Shown here in pieces: positions 49,979-57,457 of a DNA stretch of 64,000 nt. The stretch is from an uncultured Planctomycetota bacterium. Lineage in GTDB: Bacteria; Planctomycetota; Phycisphaerae; SM23-33. The DNA lies in the NCBI GenBank assembly GCA_903892515.1, contig CAITIS010000031.1:1-64000 (forward strand). Direction: 5' to 3'. The translations under genes were made by a program, and so were the position numbers. The first letter of the stretch is position 1, and each line of letters opens with the position of its first letter. The notes under the pieces were generated by a model. It saw only the letters and a list, made by a program, of their open reading frames with translations, ran no database searches and had not been told where the DNA came from.

Positions 49979-50146
49979 GGGTGCCATAGGTTGAGCCGCG
50001 GCTTCTGGCGGCTCTACCTATGCGGAACGCACCCGGCCAAAAGACGGCGGGCAGTGCCCGCCCTACCTGCTGCCTGTGCGGGACGTCCAGCATAGGCAGC
50101 CCCGGCTTCGCGAGACGACGCGAAGCCGTGTCAGCCTATGGCACCC
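49979..50146. repeat. MITE-like element, inverted and interrupted copy 3, 168 bp
   Basis: Same GGGTGCCATAGG / CCTATGGCACCC ends, internal hairpins in reverse order relative to copies 1-2, and about 55 extra bp (ACCCGGCCAAAAGACGGCGGGC...) in the middle. It occupies the gap between the GH51 start and the Gfo/Idh gene. Confidence 0.88.
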
Positions 50147-50167
50147 ATCGACGGCCGTTGCCACGCC

Positions 50168-50242
50168 CCCTACGACCTATGACCTATGACCTACGACCTA
50201 CGACCTTTCCCTCCGCCCTATGCCCTACGCCCTCCGCCCTCG
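50168..50242 (-). repeat. Heptamer arrays CCTACGA then CCTATGC/CCTCCGC
   Basis: Two adjoining 7-nt arrays on the plus strand. Unlike most, this one is not just 3' of a gene on its G-rich strand; the nearest minus-strand gene starts 315 nt away. Confidence 0.88.
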
Positions 50243-50315
50243 CTTCCGTTGTTAAGTTGATTCTTGCCGCGCCAGGCGGTATCTCTTGGCAAGTCACTCT
50301 TGGAAAGGATCAGAC

Positions 50316-51194
50316 ATGATTCGCATCGGCATCGTCGGCGCTGAAAACACCCACAGCTATTCCGTGGCCGCCACCTTAAACATCAACAAGGCCGTGCCCG
50401 GGGCCGCCGTCGTGGCCATCTGGGGCGAGACGGACGAATTCGCCAAGACGGCCGCAAAGAAGGGGCAAATCCCGCTGATCGTAAAAAAGCCCACCGACAT
50501 GATCGGCCAGGTCGACGCCATCATGGTCGATCACCGCCATGCCAAGCTGCACCTGCCCGCGGCTGAGGCGTTCCTGGAGAAGAAACTGCCGCTCTTTATC
50601 GACAAGCCCTTCTCGTATCGGCTGGCCGAAGGCAAGGCCTTCCTGGCCAAGGCCCGCAAGCTGGGCGTGCCGGTGACGAGTTTCAGCGCCATCCCGCACC
50701 AGCAGAGTTTCGCCACCATGATGCAGAAGGTCCGCAAGGCCGGCGAGGTGCGGGCGGTCTCTTCCATCGGCCCAGCCGATATCAAGAGCCCCTGGGGCGG
50801 CATCTTCTTCTATGGCGTGCACCAGGTGGACATGCTGATCGAGGCCTTTGGGCCGGAAATCGTGGCCGTCAGCGTCGCCAAGAAGAAGGTCGGCGAGAAG
50901 TTCTCCGCCATCGCTGCGCTCTTCTGGGCCAGCGGCCTGATGGCGACAATGCAGTGTTTGAACGGCGCCCAGACGGGTTTCCAACTGGCCGTCAGCACCG
51001 ACGGCGGCATCCTGAGCGACAAACTCGCCTTTGACGCCGATCCGTACCTGATGGGCACGCGCTGCTTCGTGAAGATGTTCAAGACCGGCAAGGAGCCCTT
51101 CACGCACAGCCGAATCCTGTCCCCGATCGCCGTGCTGGAAGCAATGGAAAAGGCCGTCACCAGCGGCAAACTGGAAAAGGTGGCCAAGACGTAG
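50316..51194 (+). CDS. Gfo/Idh/MocA-like oxidoreductase, second copy
   Basis: 292 residues. Rossmann start IRIGIVGAENTHSYSVAATL (a GxENTHS variant of GxGxxG), VDAIMVDHRHAKLH, and IDKPFSYRLAEGKAF where the family has EKP, here DKP. The C-terminal region keeps FYGVHQVDML. It is shorter than typical members and may be a divergent or non-sugar subgroup. AAAGGA is 7 nt before ATG 50316. Downstream lies an octamer repeat tract, so it is probably monocistronic. Confidence 0.82.
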   Translation: MIRIGIVGAENTHSYSVAATLNINKAVPGAAVVAIWGETDEFAKTAAKKGQIPLIVKKPTDMIGQVDAIMVDHRHAKLHLPAAEAFLEKKLPLFIDKPFSYRLAEGKAFLAKARKLGVPVTSFSAIPHQQSFATMMQKVRKAGEVRAVSSIGPADIKSPWGGIFFYGVHQVDMLIEAFGPEIVAVSVAKKKVGEKFSAIAALFWASGLMATMQCLNGAQTGFQLAVSTDGGILSDKLAFDADPYLMGTRCFVKMFKTGKEPFTHSRILSPIAVLEAMEKAVTSGKLEKVAKT

Positions 51195-51196
51195 TT

Positions 51197-51395
51197 CGTT
51201 GATTCGTGAATTCGTGAATTCGTTAATTCGTGGACTCGTGGACTCGTGAATCCGTGAACTCTGAATGCGTAAGCTCGTGGGTGCCGTGGCCACGGAGTCC
51301 AGTGGCCACGTTCCCGAGTCAACGATTCACCAGTCCCGGATCCACTGGCTGGATCGGATTCACGGATTCACGAGTCCACGAATTCACGGCCGCTC
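51197..51395. repeat. Octamer repeat tract TCGTGAAT/TCGTGGAC with inverted partner
   Basis: 51197-51270 has TCGTGAATTCGTGAAT-type 8-nt units; 51318-51390 has the complementary ATTCACGAGTCCACGA units. Between them sits GTGGCCACGGAGTCCAGTGGCCAC. It starts a few nt after the oxidoreductase stop. Confidence 0.85.
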
Positions 51396-51453
51396 CTACG
51401 GCGGTTTTGCCGCGCGGTCCTATTCTCCTTAGTTAGAAAGTTAGTGTTGCTGA

Positions 51454-52287
51454 ATGCTGAGCTTGTGTTTTTCGATATCCGATTGGTGGCTCTTGCCGGT
51501 GGGCGTGATCATCGGGACGTACGGTACGTTGATCGGCGCCGGCGGCGGCTTTTTGCTCATGCCGCTGCTGATTCTGGCCTGTCCCACCGAAAGCCCTGCG
51601 GTCATGACGGCCATTTCGCTGGCGATGATCTGCGCCAACGCCACCTCGGGCACGTACGCCTACGCCCGCCAAAAGCGGGTCGACTTTGGCTTGGGCATCT
51701 GCTACGCCCTGGCCAGTATCCCCGGGGCATTCCTGGGCGAGGCCATGGTCAAGCACATCCCGCGCAAGGAATTCAACCTCTGCTTCGGCGCGGTGCTGTT
51801 CCTGGCCGCCACGTACCTGCTGCTCAATCCCAGGCGCAAAGGCGCTACCGACGCCCACGATGAAGAGGCCGTGCGCAATTTCATCCAGCACGGCGTCAGG
51901 CCGTATTCCTTCCGGCGGGCGTTCTGGATCGGCGTGCCGGTGAGCCTGGCCGTGGGCGTGCTCTCGAGCCTGCTGGGCATCGGCGGCGGCATCATTCACG
52001 TGCCGCTGCTCTCGAACGTGCTGCACTTTCCCGTGCACATGGCCACGGCCACGTCGCACTTCGTGCTGGTCTTCACCACGGCGGCGGGCACGGTGGCCCA
52101 CGCCCTGGACGGCACGCTCTGGCCGGGGCTGGACAAGGCCATCTGGCTGAGCGTGGGCGTGATCCCCGGCGCCCAGATCGGGGCCAAGCTCTCCAAGCGG
52201 CTCAAGGGCGCCTGGATCATCCGCGGGCTGGCGATGGCACTGGCCGTGGTGGGTGTGCGCATCGTGCTGCTGGCACTGTACCGGTAG
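51454..52287 (+). CDS. TauE/SafE family membrane transporter
   Basis: 277 residues, about eight membrane helices in two similar halves. Family motifs: GTYGTLIGAGGGFLLMPLLIL in the first half and GVLSSLLGIGGGIIHVPLLS in the second, both with the GxGGGxxxxP core. Members export sulfite, sulfoacetate or other organosulfur anions or act as permeases; the substrate is unknown. No linked sulfur genes. The start is taken at 51454; the SD is weak. Confidence 0.87.
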   Translation: MLSLCFSISDWWLLPVGVIIGTYGTLIGAGGGFLLMPLLILACPTESPAVMTAISLAMICANATSGTYAYARQKRVDFGLGICYALASIPGAFLGEAMVKHIPRKEFNLCFGAVLFLAATYLLLNPRRKGATDAHDEEAVRNFIQHGVRPYSFRRAFWIGVPVSLAVGVLSSLLGIGGGIIHVPLLSNVLHFPVHMATATSHFVLVFTTAAGTVAHALDGTLWPGLDKAIWLSVGVIPGAQIGAKLSKRLKGAWIIRGLAMALAVVGVRIVLLALYR

Positions 52288-52335
52288 AGACGGACCGGGA
52301 TCAGGAGGCCGGAATCGGGAATCGGGGAATGCAGC
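52284..52335 (+). repeat. Short CCGGAAT/CGGGAAT heptamers, 3' of the TauE gene
   Basis: A brief run (GCCGGAATCGGGAATCGGGGAAT) beginning about 20 nt after the stop; same family as 5659-5779, G-rich strand sense. Confidence 0.6.
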
Positions 52336-52388
52336 AGGGATGCATGGGATTCAAGGGATAGTTGCGGATTGATGCAGGGTGGATGCGG

Positions 52389-54038
52389 ATGGCCGAACGA
52401 AAACGAGTTGCCCAGCCAACGGTGCAAGCACAGCCCAGCGCGTCAGGCCTGCGCCGCGTGCTGGAGCATCGTTTCACCGTGCCGGTGCTGCTGGTACTCG
52501 CGCTGCTGGCGGCCTACAGCATCAATGGCGACCCCATTACCGGCGGTGATTCGACGCCCAACACATTCCTGCCGGTCTATTTGCTGCGCGACGGCACGCT
52601 GTACTTCACCCCCAGCCGAGCGGCGTTCATGTTCGACTGGACGCTCACGCTCGACGGCAAGGACCACGCCGTCAGGCCGAATAACCTCGACGTACGCGTC
52701 GGCGGCACGCCGCTCCGGGACTTCTACCGCAGCGGGCGGTTGAAGGTCACTGAGCCCGACTACTACATCGTCGAAAGCAAACAGATCGATCCGGTCACGC
52801 GTGAGAAAGAGTACGTCAGCACGTTTGGCGTCGGGGTGGGGCTGTCGGCCTTGCCGGTACTGATGTGGTTTGACCCGCAGGAACTACTGAAGAATCCCGC
52901 CCGGTTGTGGTCGGCCGCCAAGTTCGCCGCCTCGCTGGAGGTGGCGCTCTCGGGGATGTTCCTGTTCCTGATTGGCCGGAGGCTCGTCAACGAGTGGCTG
53001 GCCCTGCTGGTGGCGCTGGCGTATGGCCTGGGCACGTGCGTGTGGACCACCAGCAGCCAGGCGCTCTTCCAGCACGCCCCCAACGTGCTGTTCCTGGCCC
53101 TGGGCACCTGGTTCTTGAGCCACCAGCCGCTCAAACGATTTTCCGCCACGGGCTGCGGGCTGGCGTATGCCTGCGCCCTGGCCTGCCGCCCCACCAGTTC
53201 GGCCGTGCTTGTGGCGGTGGGCGTGTATCTGCTCCTGAAGGACCGCCGAAACGTGCTGGCATTCCTGGCCGGCGCCGCGCCGGTCCTGCTGGCTGTCGGG
53301 ATGTACAACGCTTATTTCCTCGGCGCACCGTGGGACTTTGGCCAGGCGCACGCCGCCGCCGTCGTCTTGGCCAAGACGGGCTCGCCTAGCATCTGGCAGA
53401 GCCCGCTGTGGCTGGGCTTGGCCGGACACTTGCTGAGCCCCTCGCGCGGGCTTTTCATCTTCTCGCCCTTCCTGATCGCAGCCCTCTTTGGGTTGTATCG
53501 AATCTGGCGCGAAGAGCCCTACCGCTTCGCCCGGCCGCTGATGGTAGCGATGGTCGTCATCCTGTGCGTCGAAGCCAAACACTTTGACTGGTGGAGCGGC
53601 TGGTCCTATGGCTGCCGCCACATCGTGGACCTGACGTTCTTTCTGTGCCTGTTCCTGCTGCCGGTGATGGCCTGGATCGCGCGGCGCAAGTGGGCGTTGA
53701 CGCTATTCTCGCTGGCGCTGGCGTGGTCGGTCGTCGTGCAGGTCGTGGGGGCGTTCGCGTACGACATGGTGGGCTGGAACAATCATCTCGTCAGCGCCGA
53801 GATGAAATGGCCTGGCGAGACCGGCACGTTCACGGTAAGCACCTGGGCCCAGGAGTTCGGTTCAGCGGCCCAGGGCGCGCAGGTGGTCAAAGAGACCACC
53901 TTAGACATCGACAAGCCAGAGAACCGCTACCGGCTGTGGTCGATCTCGGACAACCAGATCGGCTACTACCTGACGCACTTCCGCGAGGCTCGCCAGACCA
54001 AGCGGGCGATTCTGAAACGGACGATCGGGCCGGGATAA
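52389..54038 (+). CDS. Polytopic GT-C-like membrane protein, unknown
   Basis: 549 residues from ATG 52389 (AGGGTGG 6 nt upstream; the ORF-track TTG start is less likely). About ten to twelve hydrophobic segments after a short cytoplasmic start. The first lumenal loop has GDPITGGDSTPNTFLPVYLL, where the conserved Asp of GT-C enzymes may be. FGLYRIWREEP, the DWWSGWSYGCRH loop and an extracytoplasmic C-terminal domain of about 90 residues are also seen. It resembles planctomycete glycosyltransferase-like proteins, but no family is certain. Confidence 0.72.
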   Translation: MAERKRVAQPTVQAQPSASGLRRVLEHRFTVPVLLVLALLAAYSINGDPITGGDSTPNTFLPVYLLRDGTLYFTPSRAAFMFDWTLTLDGKDHAVRPNNLDVRVGGTPLRDFYRSGRLKVTEPDYYIVESKQIDPVTREKEYVSTFGVGVGLSALPVLMWFDPQELLKNPARLWSAAKFAASLEVALSGMFLFLIGRRLVNEWLALLVALAYGLGTCVWTTSSQALFQHAPNVLFLALGTWFLSHQPLKRFSATGCGLAYACALACRPTSSAVLVAVGVYLLLKDRRNVLAFLAGAAPVLLAVGMYNAYFLGAPWDFGQAHAAAVVLAKTGSPSIWQSPLWLGLAGHLLSPSRGLFIFSPFLIAALFGLYRIWREEPYRFARPLMVAMVVILCVEAKHFDWWSGWSYGCRHIVDLTFFLCLFLLPVMAWIARRKWALTLFSLALAWSVVVQVVGAFAYDMVGWNNHLVSAEMKWPGETGTFTVSTWAQEFGSAAQGAQVVKETTLDIDKPENRYRLWSISDNQIGYYLTHFREARQTKRAILKRTIGPG

Positions 54039-54070
54039 TCGCCCGAAGGGGCGGCCGCTGCGGTCGCCAC

Positions 54071-54146
54071 GTAGCATGGGCGTCTCGCCCATGAGTATTT
54101 CGGCTATTCCGGCATCATTGGGCCACGGGCGGGACGCCCGTGCTAC
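54071..54146. repeat. REPIN-like element B, 76 bp
   Basis: GTAGCATGGGCGTCTCGCCC...GGGCGGGACGCCCGTGCTAC ends around about 30 nt of spacer. Lies between convergent genes. One arm is CATGGGCG/CGCCCATG, the other CACGGGCG/CGCCCGTG. Confidence 0.9.
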
Positions 54147-54163
54147 GGTTACGAATCCGACCC

Positions 54164-55201
54164 CTACAGGTTCGTCCGGAAGAACTCCACGCTCTTGTGG
54201 CCGCACCAGCCGTGCTGACGCGGGTCGAGGTCCAGCGCAAGCCGCTCGCGCACGCCCGCGGCCGAGTAGATCTTCTCCACCTGCTTGAAGCACGCCGTGG
54301 CCGAGGCGACGCGGAAGCAGTCGTCGTGGATGCCGATCTCCACCAGCAGCGGGCGCGGGGCGATCAGGCCTTGCAGTTCGGCCACGTCGCACAGATCGTA
54401 GATGCCCGGGGTGATCTGGCTGCCGCAGAAGTTCGCGTCGGCCATGCCGAATTCCTCGAAGCGGTCGCTGTAGCAGATCACGTCGGCGGCCTTGATGCGG
54501 TCGTCGGCCAGGCTCGTCCACACCGTCATGGTGCCGCCGAAGCTCAGGCCCATCACGCCGATTCGAGCGGGGTCCACGAACTCCTGCTGGCAGAGGTAAT
54601 CCAGGGCGCACTGGGCGTCGTGCACGTTCAGGCCCAGCACCGTCTGGCCCAGGATGGCGGCCCGGATGAAGTGGACGTTGCAGATGTCCTGCCCGCCGAA
54701 GATGTCATTATGGTGCGGCCCGCGGCGGTCGTCGCGCTCGCCGAAGCCACGCCAGTCAATCGCGATCACCGCGAAACCGGCCTTGGCCATGTGCAGGCCG
54801 TAGTCGTAGTTGTGGGCAGCGATGTCCGCCGCCCGCCCGGCGTCAACGTTCACACCCATGACGGCGTCCTTGCCGTAAGGCCCGTGGCCATGGCAAGCGA
54901 GAATGGCGGGCAGAGGGCCCTTGGCGTTCTCGGGACGAAAGACGTACGCGGTGGCCGAGAGCCCCTCTTCGACGTCGAAGATGAGCTTCTGCTTGATCAG
55001 GCCATCGGCGCGCCACTCCACGATCAGCTCGGGATTCAGCGGCACGCGCGCGGGCATCTTGCCCAAACTCTGGCGGACCAGCGGCAGCAGTTCATCGTGC
55101 CAATTCTGCCACTGGGCCGGGCTGGCGCCGTCGAAATGAAACCTCGGCCGGTGCTTGGCGGCCACGTTGCGAAAATGCGCGTTGATCGACAGGTTCCGCA
55201 T
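54164..55201 (-). CDS. Alpha/beta hydrolase (acetyl-xylan-esterase / dienelactone-hydrolase type)
   Basis: 345 residues. Nucleophile elbow GLSFGG in IGVMGLSFGGTMTVWTSL, an acid in LVEIGIHDDCF, and the His in HGWCGHKSVEFF. An oxyanion-type LACHGHGPYGKD precedes. The long N-terminal part (about 100 residues) and the GERDDRRGPHHNDIFG loop are typical of planctomycete carbohydrate-esterase-like hydrolases. No signal peptide, so cytoplasmic. Substrate unknown. Confidence 0.83.
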   Translation of the reverse strand: MRNLSINAHFRNVAAKHRPRFHFDGASPAQWQNWHDELLPLVRQSLGKMPARVPLNPELIVEWRADGLIKQKLIFDVEEGLSATAYVFRPENAKGPLPAILACHGHGPYGKDAVMGVNVDAGRAADIAAHNYDYGLHMAKAGFAVIAIDWRGFGERDDRRGPHHNDIFGGQDICNVHFIRAAILGQTVLGLNVHDAQCALDYLCQQEFVDPARIGVMGLSFGGTMTVWTSLADDRIKAADVICYSDRFEEFGMADANFCGSQITPGIYDLCDVAELQGLIAPRPLLVEIGIHDDCFRVASATACFKQVEKIYSAAGVRERLALDLDPRQHGWCGHKSVEFFRTNL

Positions 55202-55305
55202 AAAGGCTCCAATTCATTTTCGAGTGGTGATTTTCGATGTGCGATTTAACACCGAGAACACGGAATACACGAGAGAAATGTGCGAGGTGGAGGTCCGGCC
55301 GCGCT

Positions 55306-55361
55306 CCCCTACGCCCTACGCCCTATGCCCTACGCCCTCTGCCTCTGCCCTCCGCCCTGCC
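55306..55361 (-). repeat. Heptamer array (sense TAGGGCR / GGAGGGC), 3' of mnmA
   Basis: Eight 7-nt units on the minus strand, ending 2 nt from the mnmA stop codon. The G-rich strand is the mnmA sense strand. Confidence 0.92.
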
Positions 55362-55362
55362 G

Positions 55363-56445
55363 CTACTCAATCCATCCCCCGCCCAGCAGGCGCGGGCCGT
55401 CGTAGATGGCGGCGCCTTGGCCGGGGGTAATGGCCGAGACGGGCTCGTCGAATTCGGCCTGAAATCGGCCATCGTCCAGCACGGTCACCTGGGCGGGAGC
55501 GCCGGCGTGGTTGTAACGAATCTGCACCACGCCGTGGAATTCCCAGCCGGCTGGCGGCGGGTCGATGTGCCAGTTCACCGCGCTGGCAGTGAGGCGGCGT
55601 GAGAAGGTCTCATCCTTGGTTCCGATGGTGACGCGAGCGGTGATCGGGTCGATCTTCGTGACGAACATCCGCACCGGGCCATACAGGCGGTGCACGGCGT
55701 CTTCGATTCCCGGCCCCAGGCCGCGGCGCTGGCCGATGGTAAAGGCCGCCACGCCCTCGTGCCGCCCCAGCACGTGGCCGGCGCTGTCGGCGATCTCGCC
55801 GGGACGAAACGCCTCCGGCCGGCGCTGCCGCAGCAGCTCGACGTAATCGCCCGAGACGAAGCAGATCTCCTGGCTGTCGGGCTTGTCGGCCACCGGCAGG
55901 CCCAGTGACAGGGCGATGCGGCGGATCTCGGCCTTGTCGGATACCTCGCCGATGGGCAGAAGCACGCGGGTGAGCATCGCCCGCGGCAGCTCGAACAGGG
56001 CGTAGGACTGGTCCTTGGCGGCGGCCCGGCAGATGGCGCCATCGACCACGCGGGCGTAATGCCCCGTGGCGATGAAGTCGGCGCCAAGTTCGTTCGCCCG
56101 CTGCAACAGCCGGGCAAACTTGATGCGGGCGTTGCAGTGCACGCACGGGTTGGGCGTCCGGCCCGAGACGTACTCATCGACGAAGTAGTCCACGACGCCG
56201 CCAAAGGCGTCACCGGCATTGAGCACGTACAGGTCGATGCCCAGCAGCTCGGCCACGCGTCGGGCGTCGGCGGCGTCCTGCGGCGAGCAGCAGCCGGTGG
56301 TGTCATGCCCCGACCCCAGCAGCCCGCCCAGGCACAGGAACACGCCCGTGACGTCGTAACCTTGGCGCTGCAGCAAGTGGGCGGCCACGGAGCTGTCCAC
56401 TCCGCCGCTCATGCCCAGCAGGATTTTTTTGCGTTGAGACATCAT
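55363..56445 (-). CDS. mnmA: tRNA-specific 2-thiouridylase MnmA
   Basis: 360 residues; thiolates U34 of Glu, Gln and Lys tRNAs in the cytosol. PP-loop LLGMSGGVDSSVAAHLL, NPCVHCNARIKF (catalytic Cys), FIATGHYARV, the HI-type motif ADKPDSQEICFVSGDY (persulfide Cys), GRHEGVAAFTIGQRRGLG and a C-terminal beta domain. The start may be 56445 or 56442. Stands alone; a G-rich heptamer array abuts the stop. Confidence 0.96.
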   Translation of the reverse strand: MMSQRKKILLGMSGGVDSSVAAHLLQRQGYDVTGVFLCLGGLLGSGHDTTGCCSPQDAADARRVAELLGIDLYVLNAGDAFGGVVDYFVDEYVSGRTPNPCVHCNARIKFARLLQRANELGADFIATGHYARVVDGAICRAAAKDQSYALFELPRAMLTRVLLPIGEVSDKAEIRRIALSLGLPVADKPDSQEICFVSGDYVELLRQRRPEAFRPGEIADSAGHVLGRHEGVAAFTIGQRRGLGPGIEDAVHRLYGPVRMFVTKIDPITARVTIGTKDETFSRRLTASAVNWHIDPPPAGWEFHGVVQIRYNHAGAPAQVTVLDDGRFQAEFDEPVSAITPGQGAAIYDGPRLLGGGWIE

Positions 56446-56519
56446 TCACAACTCGCGAGCATTCCTGCCCGCCCTACCAACTTGACCAAATTGGACGCAG
56501 AACCTACCATCCCTGCATC

Positions 56520-57188
56520 ATGGAATTACTTCATCAGTTCATCCAAGTCTTCCTGCACCTGGACAAGCATCTGGGCGAGGCCGTGGCCGCGTACCAGACC
56601 TGGACGTACCTGATCCTGTTCGTCATTATCTTCTGCGAAACGGGCCTGGTCGTCACGCCCTTCTTGCCGGGCGACAGCCTGCTCTTTGCCGCCGGGTCCA
56701 TCGCGGCCTTGCCGGGCTCGCCCCTGAACACCGTCTGGCTGATCGTGCTGCTGGCGGTGGCGGCCTTCCTGGGCGACACGGTCAATTACTGGATCGGCCA
56801 CCTGATCGGGCCCAAGATCTTCCACAAGGAAAACGTCCGGCTGCTGAACAAGAAACACCTGGAGCGGGCCCACCGCTTCTACGAAAAGTACGGCGGTAAG
56901 ACCATCATCATCGCCCGGTTCGTGCCGATCATCCGCACTTTCGCCCCGTTCGTGGCCGGCATCGGCAGCATGACGTATTGGCGGTTCCTGGCGTACAACC
57001 TCGTCGGCGGCGCGCTGTGGGTCTTGCTGTTCGTCCTGGCCGGCCGGCTGTTCGGGCAGATTCCCGTCGTGCAGAAGAACTTCACGCTGGTCATCATGGC
57101 CATCATCGTGATTTCGGTGCTGCCGGCGGTGATCGAATTCATCCGCGCCCGGCGCGAGAGCAAACGCGGTAACACCCCGACGCCCTGA
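56520..57188 (+). CDS. DedA/SNARE-associated-like membrane protein
   Basis: 222 residues, five or six membrane segments. DedA signatures: FCETGLVVTPFLPGDSLLFAAGS, LGDTVNYWIGHLIG, and ERAHRFYEKYGGKTIIIARFVPIIRTFAPFVAGIGSM with the conserved Arg pair and Gly. Family members are flippases or proton-dependent transporters of undecaprenyl phosphate or phospholipid. Divergent from mnmA (74 nt between starts). Confidence 0.92.
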   Translation: MELLHQFIQVFLHLDKHLGEAVAAYQTWTYLILFVIIFCETGLVVTPFLPGDSLLFAAGSIAALPGSPLNTVWLIVLLAVAAFLGDTVNYWIGHLIGPKIFHKENVRLLNKKHLERAHRFYEKYGGKTIIIARFVPIIRTFAPFVAGIGSMTYWRFLAYNLVGGALWVLLFVLAGRLFGQIPVVQKNFTLVIMAIIVISVLPAVIEFIRARRESKRGNTPTP

Positions 57189-57194
57189 CTTGCA

Positions 57195-57455
57195 GGGTGG
57201 GCCGAGGCCGAGAGTCGTTCGAGGCCGAGCCCCACTCTTGCTGGGTGCCATGGTCAGACCGCCGTCGTTGGGTCTGGCCATGCGTGACGCTGGGCACCCG
57301 TTGATCGATAGCATGGCCAGCCCAGAAGCGGGCTGACCATGGCACCCGCCCGAGGCAGAGATTTGTTCGAGGCCGAGTCCCGCCACTGCCGCGATGGCCG
57401 GTGGGACTCGCTTGCCCAAACGACGGGCTTCGCTCGGCCCACCCTACATTCTCGC
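57195..57455. repeat. GGTGGGCCGAGG and GGGTGCCATGG repeat composite
   Basis: 57195-57240 and 57355-57450 are inverted TGGGCCGAGGCCGAG...CTCGGCCCACCC arms. Nested between them, 57243-57347 is a 105-bp element with ends GGGTGCCATGG / CCATGGCACCC and internal GGTCAGACC and CCAGCCCAGAAGCGGGCTG hairpins. A repeat thus appears inserted in a repeat, between convergent genes. Confidence 0.85.
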
Positions 57456-57457
57456 TC

